Below are positions 16,277 through 24,748 of a stretch of 64,000 nucleotides of DNA, piece after piece; position 1 is the first letter of the stretch; each line of letters begins with the position of its first letter. The stretch comes from Cohnella hashimotonis (GTDB lineage: Bacteria > Bacillota > Bacilli > Paenibacillales > Paenibacillaceae). The position numbers and the translations under genes are program-made. The stretch is from NCBI RefSeq assembly GCF_030014955.1, contig NZ_JAGRPV010000001.1, positions 3,038,001 through 3,102,000 on the forward strand, written 5' to 3'. The notes beneath the pieces are model-generated. The model was given only the letters and a program-made list of their open reading frames with translations, made no database searches and was not told the origin of the DNA.

Positions 16277-17320
16277 ATGTTAGCGGCCAGATTGTACGGA
16301 CCCGGCGATATTCGGCTGGACGAGGTGCCAATGCCGGTCATCTCCGATCGGGAGATTCTCGTCAAGGTAAGGAGCGCGGGCATCTGCGGCACGGATATGC
16401 GGATGATCAAAAACGGATTTCCGGGCATCTCGGCGGAATCGCCGCGGACGCTCGGGCATGAATTGAGCGGGGAGATCGTCGAGGTCGGTTCGCTTACGAC
16501 CGGCTACCGGGTCGGAATGCGCGTCGGCATTGCGCCTAACATGGGCTGCGGCATTTGCGGGGAATGCATCCGCGGCAACCAGCATCTGTGCGCAAGCTAC
16601 GAGGCGCTTGGCGTTCAGATGGACGGCGGCTTCGCCGAGTATGTTCGAGTGCCGGAGCAGGCGCTGCGCTTCGGCAACGTCGTCGAGCTGCCGGCGCAGG
16701 TGACGTTCGACCATGCGGCCGTCAACGAGCCGTTGTCGTGCGTGTACAACGGGATCGAGCAGTGCCCGATCCGCGCCGGAGACGACGTGCTGATCATCGG
16801 CGCCGGTCCGATCGGCATCATGTATGCGCAGCTGGCCAAAATGTCAGGCGCTGGCAGGGTTTTCCTGAGCAACCGATCGACGGGCCGGCTGGAGCTGGCG
16901 CGCCGGATCGATCCTTCGTTCATCGCGCTGCCGGCAGACGGGTTGAAGGAAAGTTTGCTAGCGCAGACCGGCGGCCGGGGCGCGGACGTCATCGTGACGG
17001 CCAATCCGTCGCCCGAAGCGCAGCAGCTCGCGGTCGAGCTTGCGGCGATGGGCGGACGTATCAACTTTTTCGGCGGCCTGCCCAAGGATAGCGTGCCCGT
17101 CGCGCTGGACACGAACGTCATCCATTACAAGCAGCTGCTGGTAACGGGCAGCACGAAGGCGAACAACGCGCATTTCCGCAAGACGCTGCAGTTCATCGCG
17201 AGCGGCATCCTGGATGTCGGCAAGCTCGTATCCGCGCGCTATGCGATCGGCCGCTTCGACGAGGCGCTCCGCCACGCCGGCAGCTCACAGGGCATCAAGA
17301 CGGTCATTGCGTTCGACTAG
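16277..17320 (+). CDS. Zinc-dependent medium-chain alcohol/polyol dehydrogenase
   Basis: The protein has 347 residues and the MDR fold. Catalytic zinc ligands lie in SAGICGTDMRM and TLGHELSGEI, and the structural zinc cysteines in GCGICGECIRGNQHLC. The cofactor domain has VLIIGAGPIGIMYAQLAKM. The closest functional types are sorbitol and threonine dehydrogenases, which oxidise a secondary alcohol. GGGAGGAG precedes the ATG. In this operon it probably oxidises a sugar or polyol before or after isomerisation. The substrate is unknown. Confidence 0.87.
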   Translation: MLAARLYGPGDIRLDEVPMPVISDREILVKVRSAGICGTDMRMIKNGFPGISAESPRTLGHELSGEIVEVGSLTTGYRVGMRVGIAPNMGCGICGECIRGNQHLCASYEALGVQMDGGFAEYVRVPEQALRFGNVVELPAQVTFDHAAVNEPLSCVYNGIEQCPIRAGDDVLIIGAGPIGIMYAQLAKMSGAGRVFLSNRSTGRLELARRIDPSFIALPADGLKESLLAQTGGRGADVIVTANPSPEAQQLAVELAAMGGRINFFGGLPKDSVPVALDTNVIHYKQLLVTGSTKANNAHFRKTLQFIASGILDVGKLVSARYAIGRFDEALRHAGSSQGIKTVIAFD

Positions 17321-17337
17321 AGGGGAGAAGGAGTTAA

Positions 17338-18861
17338 ATGCCATCCGACAATAGCCGCTCGAACTGCGCGATCGCCGTAGACCTGGGCACGCAGGGGACC
17401 AAAGCCGCGCTTATCGCGGCAGACGGCCAGATTCTTGGCAGCGCGTTCGTGCCTTCGAACCTGATTCGTCCCGCGCCAGGGCAGGTCGAGCAGGATCCGG
17501 ACGAAATGTTCGGCTCGGTCGTCTCCGCCATCCGTTCGGCGATGGATCGAACGGGCGTCTCGCCCGCGCGCGTGGCGGCAGTCGGCATCGGCGGCCAGAT
17601 GGCGGGCGTGCTCGGCGTCGACGAAGACTGGCATGCCATGACGCCCTACGACTCCTGGCTCGACAGCCGCTGCGAAGCCGCGATGCCGCTCATCCGGGAT
17701 TGGGGCGAGGAAGCTTTTATCGGCATCACGGGCAGTCCGGTTACCTATGCACACGGTCCCAAGATTTTATGGTGGCGCAGGGAGCGACCGGAGGTCTATC
17801 GCTCGATCGCCAAGTTTCTCGTGCCCAGCGCCTACGTCGCCGGCAGGCTCGCGGGCTTGCGCGCGCAGGATGCCTTTATCGACCATACGCATCTTCATTT
17901 CACCGGCTTCGCCGACGTACAGCGGATGGCCTGGTCGGATGAGCTCCTGTCGGCGTTCGGCGTGGAAGGCGACAAGATGCCTGCCATCGTCCGGCCGTGG
18001 GACATCGTCGGCGGGCTAGCCGATCGTTATGCGGAAGCGGCGGGGCTGTTGGCGGGCACGCCGATCGCCGCGGGACTTGGCGATACCGCCGCGGCTACGC
18101 TCGGCGCGGGCATCGCGCGGCCGGGCCTGCTGTTCGACGTGGCGGGCACCGCGTCGGTGCTGTCCTGCTGCACGGCCGCGTATCGGCCGGATACCGCGGG
18201 CAAGACGCTCATCTATGCCCGCTCGGCGCTGCCCGATCTGTGGACGCCGCTTGCTTATATCAATGGCGGCGGGCAATGCCTTGCCTGGTTCAAGCGTATG
18301 ACCGGCTTGGACTACGACGAACTGAATGCGCTGGCCGAGGCGGTGGAGCCGGGCTGCGGCGGCCTGACGTTTGTTCCGCATTTCGGCGGGCGCGTCTGTC
18401 CCAACACGCCGGCGCTTCGCGGCAGCTGGACCGGCCTTGCCTGGTCTCACGAGCGAGGCGCGCTGTTCCGGGCGATCCTCGAATCGGTCGCCTGCGAATA
18501 CAAGCATTATCTTGGCACGCTCGAGCGGCTCGTCGGGCATGCGGCGTATGAAGCGGTCCATGTCGCGGGCGGCGGCGCGCGCAGCGCGCTGTTCAACGGG
18601 ATCAAGGCGGACACGCTCGGCATACCGTACCGTCCGCTGCAGGCGGAGGATACGGCGCTGATCGGCGCGGCGCTCGTCGCGGGGCACGGCGTCGGGCTGT
18701 TCCCGGATCTGGCGGCATCGGCCGAGCGCTTCGCGGCGCCGGGAGCGGCGATCGAGCCGGATGCGGGCAGGCATCGCCAGTACGCCGTTGCTGCAGGCCG
18801 GTATCGGCGGACGCTGGACGGCATGCAGGCGTTGTATGCGAGCCTGGAAGCAGCCGAGTGA
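17338..18861 (+). CDS. FGGY-family carbohydrate kinase (xylulokinase-like)
   Basis: This is a 507-residue ATP-dependent sugar kinase with the two-domain actin-like fold. The N-terminal phosphate loop is AVDLGTQGTKAALIAADG, the substrate-side motif is TPYDSWLDSR, the second phosphate loop is GLGDTAAATLGAG, and the adenosine motif is VAGGGARSALFN followed by EDTALIGAALVAG. These match the xylulokinase subgroup, which phosphorylates ketoses. It would trap the ketose made by the isomerase or epimerase encoded downstream. GGGGAGAAGGAG lies upstream of the ATG. Confidence 0.87.
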   Translation: MPSDNSRSNCAIAVDLGTQGTKAALIAADGQILGSAFVPSNLIRPAPGQVEQDPDEMFGSVVSAIRSAMDRTGVSPARVAAVGIGGQMAGVLGVDEDWHAMTPYDSWLDSRCEAAMPLIRDWGEEAFIGITGSPVTYAHGPKILWWRRERPEVYRSIAKFLVPSAYVAGRLAGLRAQDAFIDHTHLHFTGFADVQRMAWSDELLSAFGVEGDKMPAIVRPWDIVGGLADRYAEAAGLLAGTPIAAGLGDTAAATLGAGIARPGLLFDVAGTASVLSCCTAAYRPDTAGKTLIYARSALPDLWTPLAYINGGGQCLAWFKRMTGLDYDELNALAEAVEPGCGGLTFVPHFGGRVCPNTPALRGSWTGLAWSHERGALFRAILESVACEYKHYLGTLERLVGHAAYEAVHVAGGGARSALFNGIKADTLGIPYRPLQAEDTALIGAALVAGHGVGLFPDLAASAERFAAPGAAIEPDAGRHRQYAVAAGRYRRTLDGMQALYASLEAAE

Positions 18862-18954
18862 TCGGGTAAATTTCACATTTATTTTATAAAACAAACATGC
18901 CTGCTGACACCCGGGGCAGCGATGTCCTGGGGTCAAGGAGAGGAGTGCGAAGCT

Positions 18955-19929
18955 ATGAAGCTGCCGCAAAGCGCGGCGTCGCCGACAATGTACTTCGTCG
19001 GCGTGACGACCGGACAATCGTCCATTATGAAGCTGTTCCCGCTGTGGGCCGAGGCGCTCGGTCTCGGCGGACCGAAGATCGTCGGCATCGACATCGCCAT
19101 TCATGCGGAGCCCAAGGTTTACCGGGACTGCGTACGTTTTATCAAGGAGGATCCGCTCTCCCTGGGCGCGCTCGTCACGACACATAAAATCGATCTTTTT
19201 AACGCCGCGCGCGATTTGTTCGACACGTTGGATCCGTACGCCACGACGTTCGAGGAGATCTCGTCGATCTCCAAGGCCGGCGGCCAGCTCGCCGGACACG
19301 CCAAGGACCCGATCTCGAGCGGGTTGTCGCTCGAGGCGTTCGTGCCCCCGGGTCATTGGAAAAAGACGGGCGGCCACGCACTGATCATGGGCGCTGGCGG
19401 CAGCGCGCTCGCCATCTGCAGCTATCTGACGCATCCAGATCGCGGGGATGACGTGCCGCGTACGATCGTGATCACGAACCGCAGCCCGGAGCGGCTCGAA
19501 TCGGCGCGCCAACTGCTCGGCCGCATCGATACGGATGTACGGTTCGAATTCAGGCTTTGTCCGGCGCCGGCGGACAATGACGCGGTGCTGGCGGAATTGC
19601 CGGCCGGTTCGCTTGTCGTCAATGCGACGGGACTCGGCAAGGACCGCCCGGGCTCTCCGCTGACGGACGAGGCCGCGTTCCCCGAAGGCGGCCTCGTCTG
19701 GGAGCTGAATTACCGCGGCGCGCTCGACTTTATGCACCAGGCGATTCGCCAACAGGCGCAAAAACGGCTCCATGTGGAAGACGGCTGGATCTATTTTATC
19801 CATGGCTGGACGCAAGTGATCTCCGAGGTGTTCCATGTTCCGATCGAGGGCGAGACGTTCGACCGTCTGGAGAAGATCGCGATGGAGCTGCGAAACGGCA
19901 GCGAAACGAAAGGAGCCGCGCAAAAATGA
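18955..19929 (+). CDS. Shikimate-dehydrogenase-fold protein of unknown substrate
   Basis: This 324-residue protein has the AroE/YdiB two-domain layout. The N-terminal substrate domain has the sequence ALVTTHKIDLFNA, where Lys sits at the position of the catalytic lysine of AroE (NVTxPxK). The Rossmann domain has LIMGAGGSALAICSYL and NRSPERLESA, and the later VNATGLGKDRPGSPL matches the family's NATPxG block. The usual N-terminal SxSPxxHN quinate/shikimate-binding motif is not seen; VTTGQSSIM stands there instead. So it is probably not a shikimate enzyme. The ATG follows GGAGAGGAG. Located inside a sugar operon, it probably reduces or oxidises a sugar-derived acid or keto compound. Confidence 0.7.
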   Translation: MKLPQSAASPTMYFVGVTTGQSSIMKLFPLWAEALGLGGPKIVGIDIAIHAEPKVYRDCVRFIKEDPLSLGALVTTHKIDLFNAARDLFDTLDPYATTFEEISSISKAGGQLAGHAKDPISSGLSLEAFVPPGHWKKTGGHALIMGAGGSALAICSYLTHPDRGDDVPRTIVITNRSPERLESARQLLGRIDTDVRFEFRLCPAPADNDAVLAELPAGSLVVNATGLGKDRPGSPLTDEAAFPEGGLVWELNYRGALDFMHQAIRQQAQKRLHVEDGWIYFIHGWTQVISEVFHVPIEGETFDRLEKIAMELRNGSETKGAAQK

Positions 19930-20531
19930 CGCAAACGCACGCGACCGGTCCGAAGCTCGCAAATCCGTTAAACCCGTTTACGCTCTATTTCAGCCTGAAC
20001 AACGGTCTGTCCGACGCTGCGCCCTCGCTGAAGCGCCATCTGTCGAAGATGAAAGGGATGTACGCGGACGACGAGGCGTATCGCAGCTTGCTCGCGGACG
20101 GCGCGGACCCGCTCGTCTACGAATTCCACGAGCTTGGCATACCCGAATCCGACGGCAATCTGGCGTTCGGCACGAGCATCGTCTATCCGGGCAAGGTCGG
20201 CGACGAGTATTACATGACCAAGGGGCACTTTCACACGATCCTCGACACGGCCGAAGTCTACTACTGCATCGGCGGCAAAGGGATGATGCTTATGGAAAAT
20301 CCGGAAGGCGACTGGGACGTGCAGGAATTCGCGCCGGGTAAGGCCGTCTACGTGCCTGGCCGGTACGCGCACCGGAGCATTAACACCGGGCATGAACCGC
20401 TCATTACGTTCTACGTTTTCCGTGCGGATGCCGGACACGACTACGGCACGATCGAGACCAAGGGCTATCGTAAAATCGTCGTCGAGCGCGACGGACAGCC
20501 TGCCGTGCTCGACAACCCGAAGTGGAAATAA
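19926..20531 (+). CDS. Cupin-type glucose-6-phosphate isomerase (archaeal type)
   Basis: The protein has 201 residues and the metal-dependent cupin PGI fold. Metal-binding motif 1 is TKGHFHTILDTAEVYYCIGG with His, His and Glu, and motif 2 is GRYAHRSINTG with the last His. Enzymes of this family isomerise glucose 6-phosphate and fructose 6-phosphate, and relatives act on other sugar phosphates. It overlaps the preceding gene by 4 bp (ATGA). As the host should have an ordinary PGI, this copy is likely to act on the phosphate made by the operon's kinase. Confidence 0.85.
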   Translation: MTQTHATGPKLANPLNPFTLYFSLNNGLSDAAPSLKRHLSKMKGMYADDEAYRSLLADGADPLVYEFHELGIPESDGNLAFGTSIVYPGKVGDEYYMTKGHFHTILDTAEVYYCIGGKGMMLMENPEGDWDVQEFAPGKAVYVPGRYAHRSINTGHEPLITFYVFRADAGHDYGTIETKGYRKIVVERDGQPAVLDNPKWK

Positions 20532-20562
20532 GCGTGGCGTCGCGCAAAGGAGGGCTGCCGTT

Positions 20563-21510
20563 ATGGCACCGAAGCTGAAAATCGTCGTGACGCCGCGTTC
20601 GTTCGGCAAATCGGACCCGGCTCCGATCGAGCTGCTCGCGTCGCAAGGGTACGAAGTCGTTTACAACCCGTACGGACGTATTCTCACGAAGGAAGAGATG
20701 AAGGGGCTGCTTGCGGATGCCGACGGCGTCATCGTCGGCGTCGACCCGCTGGACCGCGAGGTGCTGGCGGAAGCGCCCGGGCTCAAGATCATCTCCAAAT
20801 ACGGCGTCGGCACGGACAACATCGATCTGAAGTACGCTGAGGAGCGGGGAATCAAGGTCACGCTGGCGGCGGGCTCCAATACGGAAGCGGTCGCGGATTT
20901 TGCCTTCGCGCTCATGATGGCTGTCGCCAGAAGAGTGAACGTTATCGACCGGGCATGCCGCGACGGGATATGGAAGGCCGAGGCCGCGATCGATATCCAT
21001 GGAAAGACGCTTGGCCTGCTCGGCCTCGGCGCGATCGGCAAGGCGGTCGCCCGCAGAGCCTCGGGGTTCGGAATGAAGGTGCTCGCCTACGATTTGTTCC
21101 GCGACGAGGCGACCGCGGCCGCGTACGGCATCGCATATCGCGATTCGATCGGCGACATCGTCCGCGAGGCGGACTTCATCAGCCTGCATCTGCCGCTCGA
21201 CGACAAGACGGCGGGCATCATCGGCCGCGAGCAGTTCGAGCTGATGAAGCCGACTGCGGTGCTCGTGAATACGGCGCGCGGGGGGCTGATCGACGAGGCG
21301 GCGCTGCTTGAGGCGCTGCGGACGGGACGGATCTGGGGGGCCGGCATCGACGTATTCGAGAAGGAGCCGCCGGACAATCCGGAGCTGCTCGCGCTCGGCA
21401 ACCTGATCGCGGGCTCGCACTGCGCGGCGTCCACGCAAGGGGCCGTGACCAACATGGGCATCATCGCGACGAATAATTTGATCAAGCATCTGGAGGTGTC
21501 CGTATCATGA
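20563..21510 (+). CDS. D-2-hydroxyacid dehydrogenase (phosphoglycerate-dehydrogenase-like)
   Basis: The 315-residue protein starts at MAPKLKIVVTPRSFG behind AAAGGAGGG. It has the NAD-binding GLLGLGAIGKAVARRA, the substrate Arg in LVNTARGGLIDEAA, the catalytic Glu in DVFEKEPP and a His in AGSHCAASTQGA (family: TPHxGxxT). There is no C-terminal ACT domain, so it is unlikely to be the biosynthetic serine enzyme. It overlaps the next gene by 4 bp. A role in interconverting a 2-keto and 2-hydroxy acid in the pathway is likely. Confidence 0.86.
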   Translation: MAPKLKIVVTPRSFGKSDPAPIELLASQGYEVVYNPYGRILTKEEMKGLLADADGVIVGVDPLDREVLAEAPGLKIISKYGVGTDNIDLKYAEERGIKVTLAAGSNTEAVADFAFALMMAVARRVNVIDRACRDGIWKAEAAIDIHGKTLGLLGLGAIGKAVARRASGFGMKVLAYDLFRDEATAAAYGIAYRDSIGDIVREADFISLHLPLDDKTAGIIGREQFELMKPTAVLVNTARGGLIDEAALLEALRTGRIWGAGIDVFEKEPPDNPELLALGNLIAGSHCAASTQGAVTNMGIIATNNLIKHLEVSVS

Positions 21511-22355
21511 AGCTCGGCATTCATGCCTACGCCTGGTGCTCCCAGTGGAGCAACGAGACGCTCGGCCTCATCGACCGCGTCAAAGGACTCGGTCTCGACT
21601 TCATCGAGATTCCGCTTATGACGCTGGATACGTTCGACGCAGCCGCCGTCAAGCGCCGGCTTGAGGACGCCGGTCTCGACGCCGTGACTTCCACAGTGCT
21701 GCTGAGGGGGACCGACATCACCAGCTCTGAGCCAGCCGTTCGCGCTGCCGGGATCGCGTACTTGAAGGATTGCGTGCGCGCGACGGCCGCCATCGGCAAG
21801 ACCAATCTGTCGGGCGTCGTCTATTCGCAGCATGTGAAGGAGACGAACGCCAGGCCGACCGAACAGGAATGGACTTGGGCGGCGGAGGGGCTGCGCGAGG
21901 CTGCCGTCTATGCGCAGGAATACGGCGTGCAGATCGGCCTCGAGCCCGTCAACCGTTACGAGTCGAATCTGGTGAATACGTGCGGACAGGCGCTTGCGCT
22001 GAAGGAGAGGATCGGCGAGCCGAACATCAAGATTCACCTCGACACGTATCACATGAACATCGAGGAGAAGAGCTATTACGAGGCCACGAAGGCGGCGGGC
22101 TCCGATCTGATTCACTATCATATTTGCGAAAACGACCGGGGCATCCCGGGCACGGGGCTCGTCGACTGGGACGCGATCTTCCGCGCGCTCTCCGAGATCG
22201 GGTACACCGGTTACGCCGCGCTGGAGTCGTTCGTCGACGTGACGGACAATATGAACACTTGGGTGTGGCGTCAGCTTGCGCCTAGCGGCGACGCGCTCGT
22301 CGAGGAGGGCGTAAGGTTCATCCGCGGGAAAATGGCGGAATACGGCCTGGCCTAG
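21507..22355 (+). CDS. TIM-barrel sugar (phosphate) isomerase/epimerase
   Basis: This 282-residue AP-endonuclease-2-type TIM barrel resembles D-tagatose/D-psicose 3-epimerases and hexulose-phosphate epimerases. Metal and catalytic residues are visible in IGLEPVNRYES (Glu), IKIHLDTYHMNIEE (Asp, His), HYHICENDRGIPG (His, Glu) and AALESFV (Glu). It starts inside the previous stop codon (ATGA), showing coupling. In the operon it would epimerise the ketose from the L-fucose-isomerase-like enzyme or its phosphate. Confidence 0.85.
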   Translation: MKLGIHAYAWCSQWSNETLGLIDRVKGLGLDFIEIPLMTLDTFDAAAVKRRLEDAGLDAVTSTVLLRGTDITSSEPAVRAAGIAYLKDCVRATAAIGKTNLSGVVYSQHVKETNARPTEQEWTWAAEGLREAAVYAQEYGVQIGLEPVNRYESNLVNTCGQALALKERIGEPNIKIHLDTYHMNIEEKSYYEATKAAGSDLIHYHICENDRGIPGTGLVDWDAIFRALSEIGYTGYAALESFVDVTDNMNTWVWRQLAPSGDALVEEGVRFIRGKMAEYGLA

Positions 22356-22412
22356 TTTTGCAGCACACTAGCATTTTAGTATTCTAGCATTCTAGCATAG
22401 GAGCGGAGCATA

Positions 22413-24203
22413 ATGGCGGATATGGCACATCGCTACGAGAGCGGCTTTCCGAAGATCGGCATCCGTCCGATCATCGATCGCCGCAAGCTCGTAAAGGCGG
22501 CAACCAAGGACATGACAATGGAGCTGGCGCACGAGGCCGCAAGGCTGCTGTCGGCGCAATTGCGATATCCGGACGGCACACCGGTGGAATGCGTCGTAAA
22601 CGATGTATGCATCTCCGGTCTCAAGGAAGCGGCGGCGTGTGCGGACAAGTTCGCGAAGGAGAACGTCGGCGTTCTGCTGACCGTCGCCTCGGGCTGGTGC
22701 TATCCGCTCGAGACGATGGAGACGAACGCACGTATTCCGCACGCGGTATGGGGCTTTAACGGCACGGAGCGTCCCGGGGCCGTCTATATGGGCGCGCTTC
22801 ACGCGGCGCACAACCAGAAAGGACTGCCGGTATTCAAGATTTACGGCCGACACATTCAGGACATCGGCGAGCGGACGATTCCGGCGGACGCGGCCGACAA
22901 GCTGCTGCGCTTCGCGCGAGCGGGTCTTGCGGCTGCACTGCTGCGCGGCAAGTCGTATTTGTCGATCGGCTCGGTGTCGATGGGCATCGCGGGCTGCATC
23001 GTCGACGACGACTTTTATCAGCGATATCTCGGAATGAAGAACGCTTACGTGGACATGACAGAGGTGAGCCGCCGCATCGAGCGAGGCATCTACGACGAGG
23101 AAGAGTTCGGCCGCGCGCTGGCTTGGGTCAAGGAGAAGTGCGTTATCGGTCCCGATCCGAATCCCGAAGCGCTGATCATATCCGATGCGCAGAAAGCGCA
23201 CAACTGGGAGACGGTCGTCAAAATGGCGCTGATCGTCCGCGATCTGATGATCGGCAACCCGCGTCTGGCCGAGCGAGGCTACGAGGAAGAGGCGTTTGGG
23301 TATAACGCAATTGCTTCCGGATTCCAGGGACAGCGGGAGTGGACCGATCACCTGCCGAGCGCGGACTTCCTCGAGGCGGTGCTTAATAGCTCGTTCGATT
23401 GGAACGGCACGCGCGAACCTTATATCGTCGCAACGGAAAACGATAATTTGAACGCGGTGACGATGCTTTTCCAGCATTACCTGACGAACACCGCGCAGAT
23501 CTTCGCCGACGTACGCGCGTACTGGAGTCCTGAAGCGGTAGCTCGAGTGACCGGACACCGGCTCGAAGGCCTCGCGGCCGGCGGGGTGCTGCACCTCATC
23601 AACTCGGGGCCGGCGGCGCTCGACGGCACGGGCGAGATGACGCGGGACGGAGCGCCCGCGATGAAGCCGCACTGGGAGATCTCCGAGGAGGAGGTCGACC
23701 GCTGTCTTGCGGCTACGTCCTGGCGGCCGACTTATATGGACCAGTTCGCCGGCGGCGGTCACTCGACCGATTTCCTGACGCGCGGCGGCATGCCGGTCAC
23801 GATGGCGAGAGTCAATCTCGTTGAAGGCGTCGGCCCGGTGCTGCAGCTGGCCGAAGGCTATACGGTCGAGCTGCCGGAGGACGTGCACGCCGCGCTCGAC
23901 GAGCGGACGACGCCGACCTGGCCGACGACCTGGTTTGCGCCGAACCTTATTGCGGGAGATCCGGTTTTTAACGATGCCTATACGGTCATGGAGCATTGGG
24001 GCTCGAATCATTGTGTCGTAAGTTTCGGCCATATCGGGGAAGACCTCGTCACGCTGGCGAGCATTCTGCGTATCCCGGTGAACATGCATAACGTCGACGC
24101 GAAGCGCTTGCTGCGCCCGAGCGCCTGGAGCGCGTTCGGCACGAAGGACCCGGAAGGTGCGGATTACCGGGCTTGCGCGGCGTTCGGTCCCTTGTATAAA
24201 TAA
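22413..24203 (+). CDS. fucI: L-fucose/D-arabinose isomerase-like protein
   Basis: At 596 residues it is the length of E. coli FucI (591). That enzyme is a manganese-dependent aldose-ketose isomerase of L-fucose and D-arabinose. Recognisable blocks are [14 protein letters not shown], the metal-region [29 protein letters not shown] and [21 protein letters not shown] precedes the ATG. It is the last gene of the operon. The preceding 57-bp spacer has short TAGCATTNTAG repeats. No fuculose-phosphate aldolase accompanies it, so classical L-fucose catabolism is not complete here. Confidence 0.87.
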   Translation: MADMAHRYESGFPKIGIRPIIDRRKLVKAATKDMTMELAHEAARLLSAQLRYPDGTPVECVVNDVCISGLKEAAACADKFAKENVGVLLTVASGWCYPLETMETNARIPHAVWGFNGTERPGAVYMGALHAAHNQKGLPVFKIYGRHIQDIGERTIPADAADKLLRFARAGLAAALLRGKSYLSIGSVSMGIAGCIVDDDFYQRYLGMKNAYVDMTEVSRRIERGIYDEEEFGRALAWVKEKCVIGPDPNPEALIISDAQKAHNWETVVKMALIVRDLMIGNPRLAERGYEEEAFGYNAIASGFQGQREWTDHLPSADFLEAVLNSSFDWNGTREPYIVATENDNLNAVTMLFQHYLTNTAQIFADVRAYWSPEAVARVTGHRLEGLAAGGVLHLINSGPAALDGTGEMTRDGAPAMKPHWEISEEEVDRCLAATSWRPTYMDQFAGGGHSTDFLTRGGMPVTMARVNLVEGVGPVLQLAEGYTVELPEDVHAALDERTTPTWPTTWFAPNLIAGDPVFNDAYTVMEHWGSNHCVVSFGHIGEDLVTLASILRIPVNMHNVDAKRLLRPSAWSAFGTKDPEGADYRACAAFGPLYK

Positions 24204-24218
24204 GAGAATAAGGCGGCA

Positions 24219-24270
24219 GAAGCTGTCTCCAAGTCATATCTATGACACGGGGGGCAGCTTCTTGTTTTTT
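24219..24270 (+). terminator. Terminator of the sugar operon
   Basis: The stem GAAGCTGTCTCC / GGGGGCAGCTTC has an 18-base loop and is followed by TTGTTTTTT. Confidence 0.8.
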
Positions 24271-24331
24271 GGTGGGACGTGCGCCGCTTAAGAGTTAAAC
24301 AAAAATCAACACTCATCCTTCATAAGCACGA

Positions 24332-24579
24332 CGCCGCGCAGCCGATGCTGCGCCAAGATGCACAAAAATTGTGCATCTATGCAGCCAGTGCGGCGCCGCG
24401 CAGCCGATGCAACGCCAAGATGCACAAAAATTGTGCATCTATGCAGCCAGCACGGCTTCGAGCAGCCGATGCAACGCCAAGATGCACAAGAATTGTGCAT
24501 CTATGCAGCCAGTGCGGCGCCGCGCAGCCGATGCAACGCCAAGATGCACAAGTATTATGCATCTATGCGGTTAATCCAG
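24332..24579. repeat. Four 62-bp tandem repeats, each with a palindrome
   Basis: The motif AGATGCACAA occurs at 24356, 24418, 24480 and 24542, an exact 62-bp period. Each unit runs CGCCGCGCAGCCGATGC, then AACGCCA, then the palindrome AGATGCACAA-NNN-TTGTGCATCT, then ATGCAGCCAG. Copies 1 and 2 of the palindrome are perfect, copy 3 changes only the loop, and copy 4 carries one unpaired change. Nothing here codes convincingly for protein; the Cys/Met-rich frames are by-products of the repeat. The array lies between a terminator and the phosphatase promoter. Confidence 0.85.
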
Positions 24580-24671
24580 CCAGGACGACGCCTCGCGTGA
24601 TGCGGCCCTACAGCTCGATTTACACAAATCCCCGATTAATGCGGTTAAATTAACACAACTCTCGACTGGCG

Positions 24672-24703
24672 TTGACAAAACTTTAACAACTCACTTGTAT
24701 ACT
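24672..24703 (+). promoter_or_regulatory. Candidate promoter of the secreted phosphatase
   Basis: TTGACA at 24672 is a consensus -35 box. TGTATA, 18 bases downstream, is the best-spaced -10; TATACT, two bases later, is closer to consensus but spaced at 20. It lies 46-77 bases before the start codon. Confidence 0.5.
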
Positions 24704-24748
24704 AATTCGGAAATGATGTATACAACAGCCTTTGGAGGGGTTTCAATC

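Noticed and set aside
22356..22412. Attachment site or insertion scar with TAGCATT repeats before fucI
   Set aside because: Only short, imperfect AT-rich repeats are present. There is no integrase or disrupted gene nearby, and the operon reads through.
24332..24579. CRISPR array
   Set aside because: The units are directly adjacent 62-bp copies with no unique spacers, and no cas genes are near.
24279..24653. Cys/Met-rich repetitive frames in the 62-bp repeat array
   Set aside because: The repeated peptide (MHKNCASMQP-like) arises from the tandem DNA repeat in several frames on both strands. No ribosome binding site precedes any of them.
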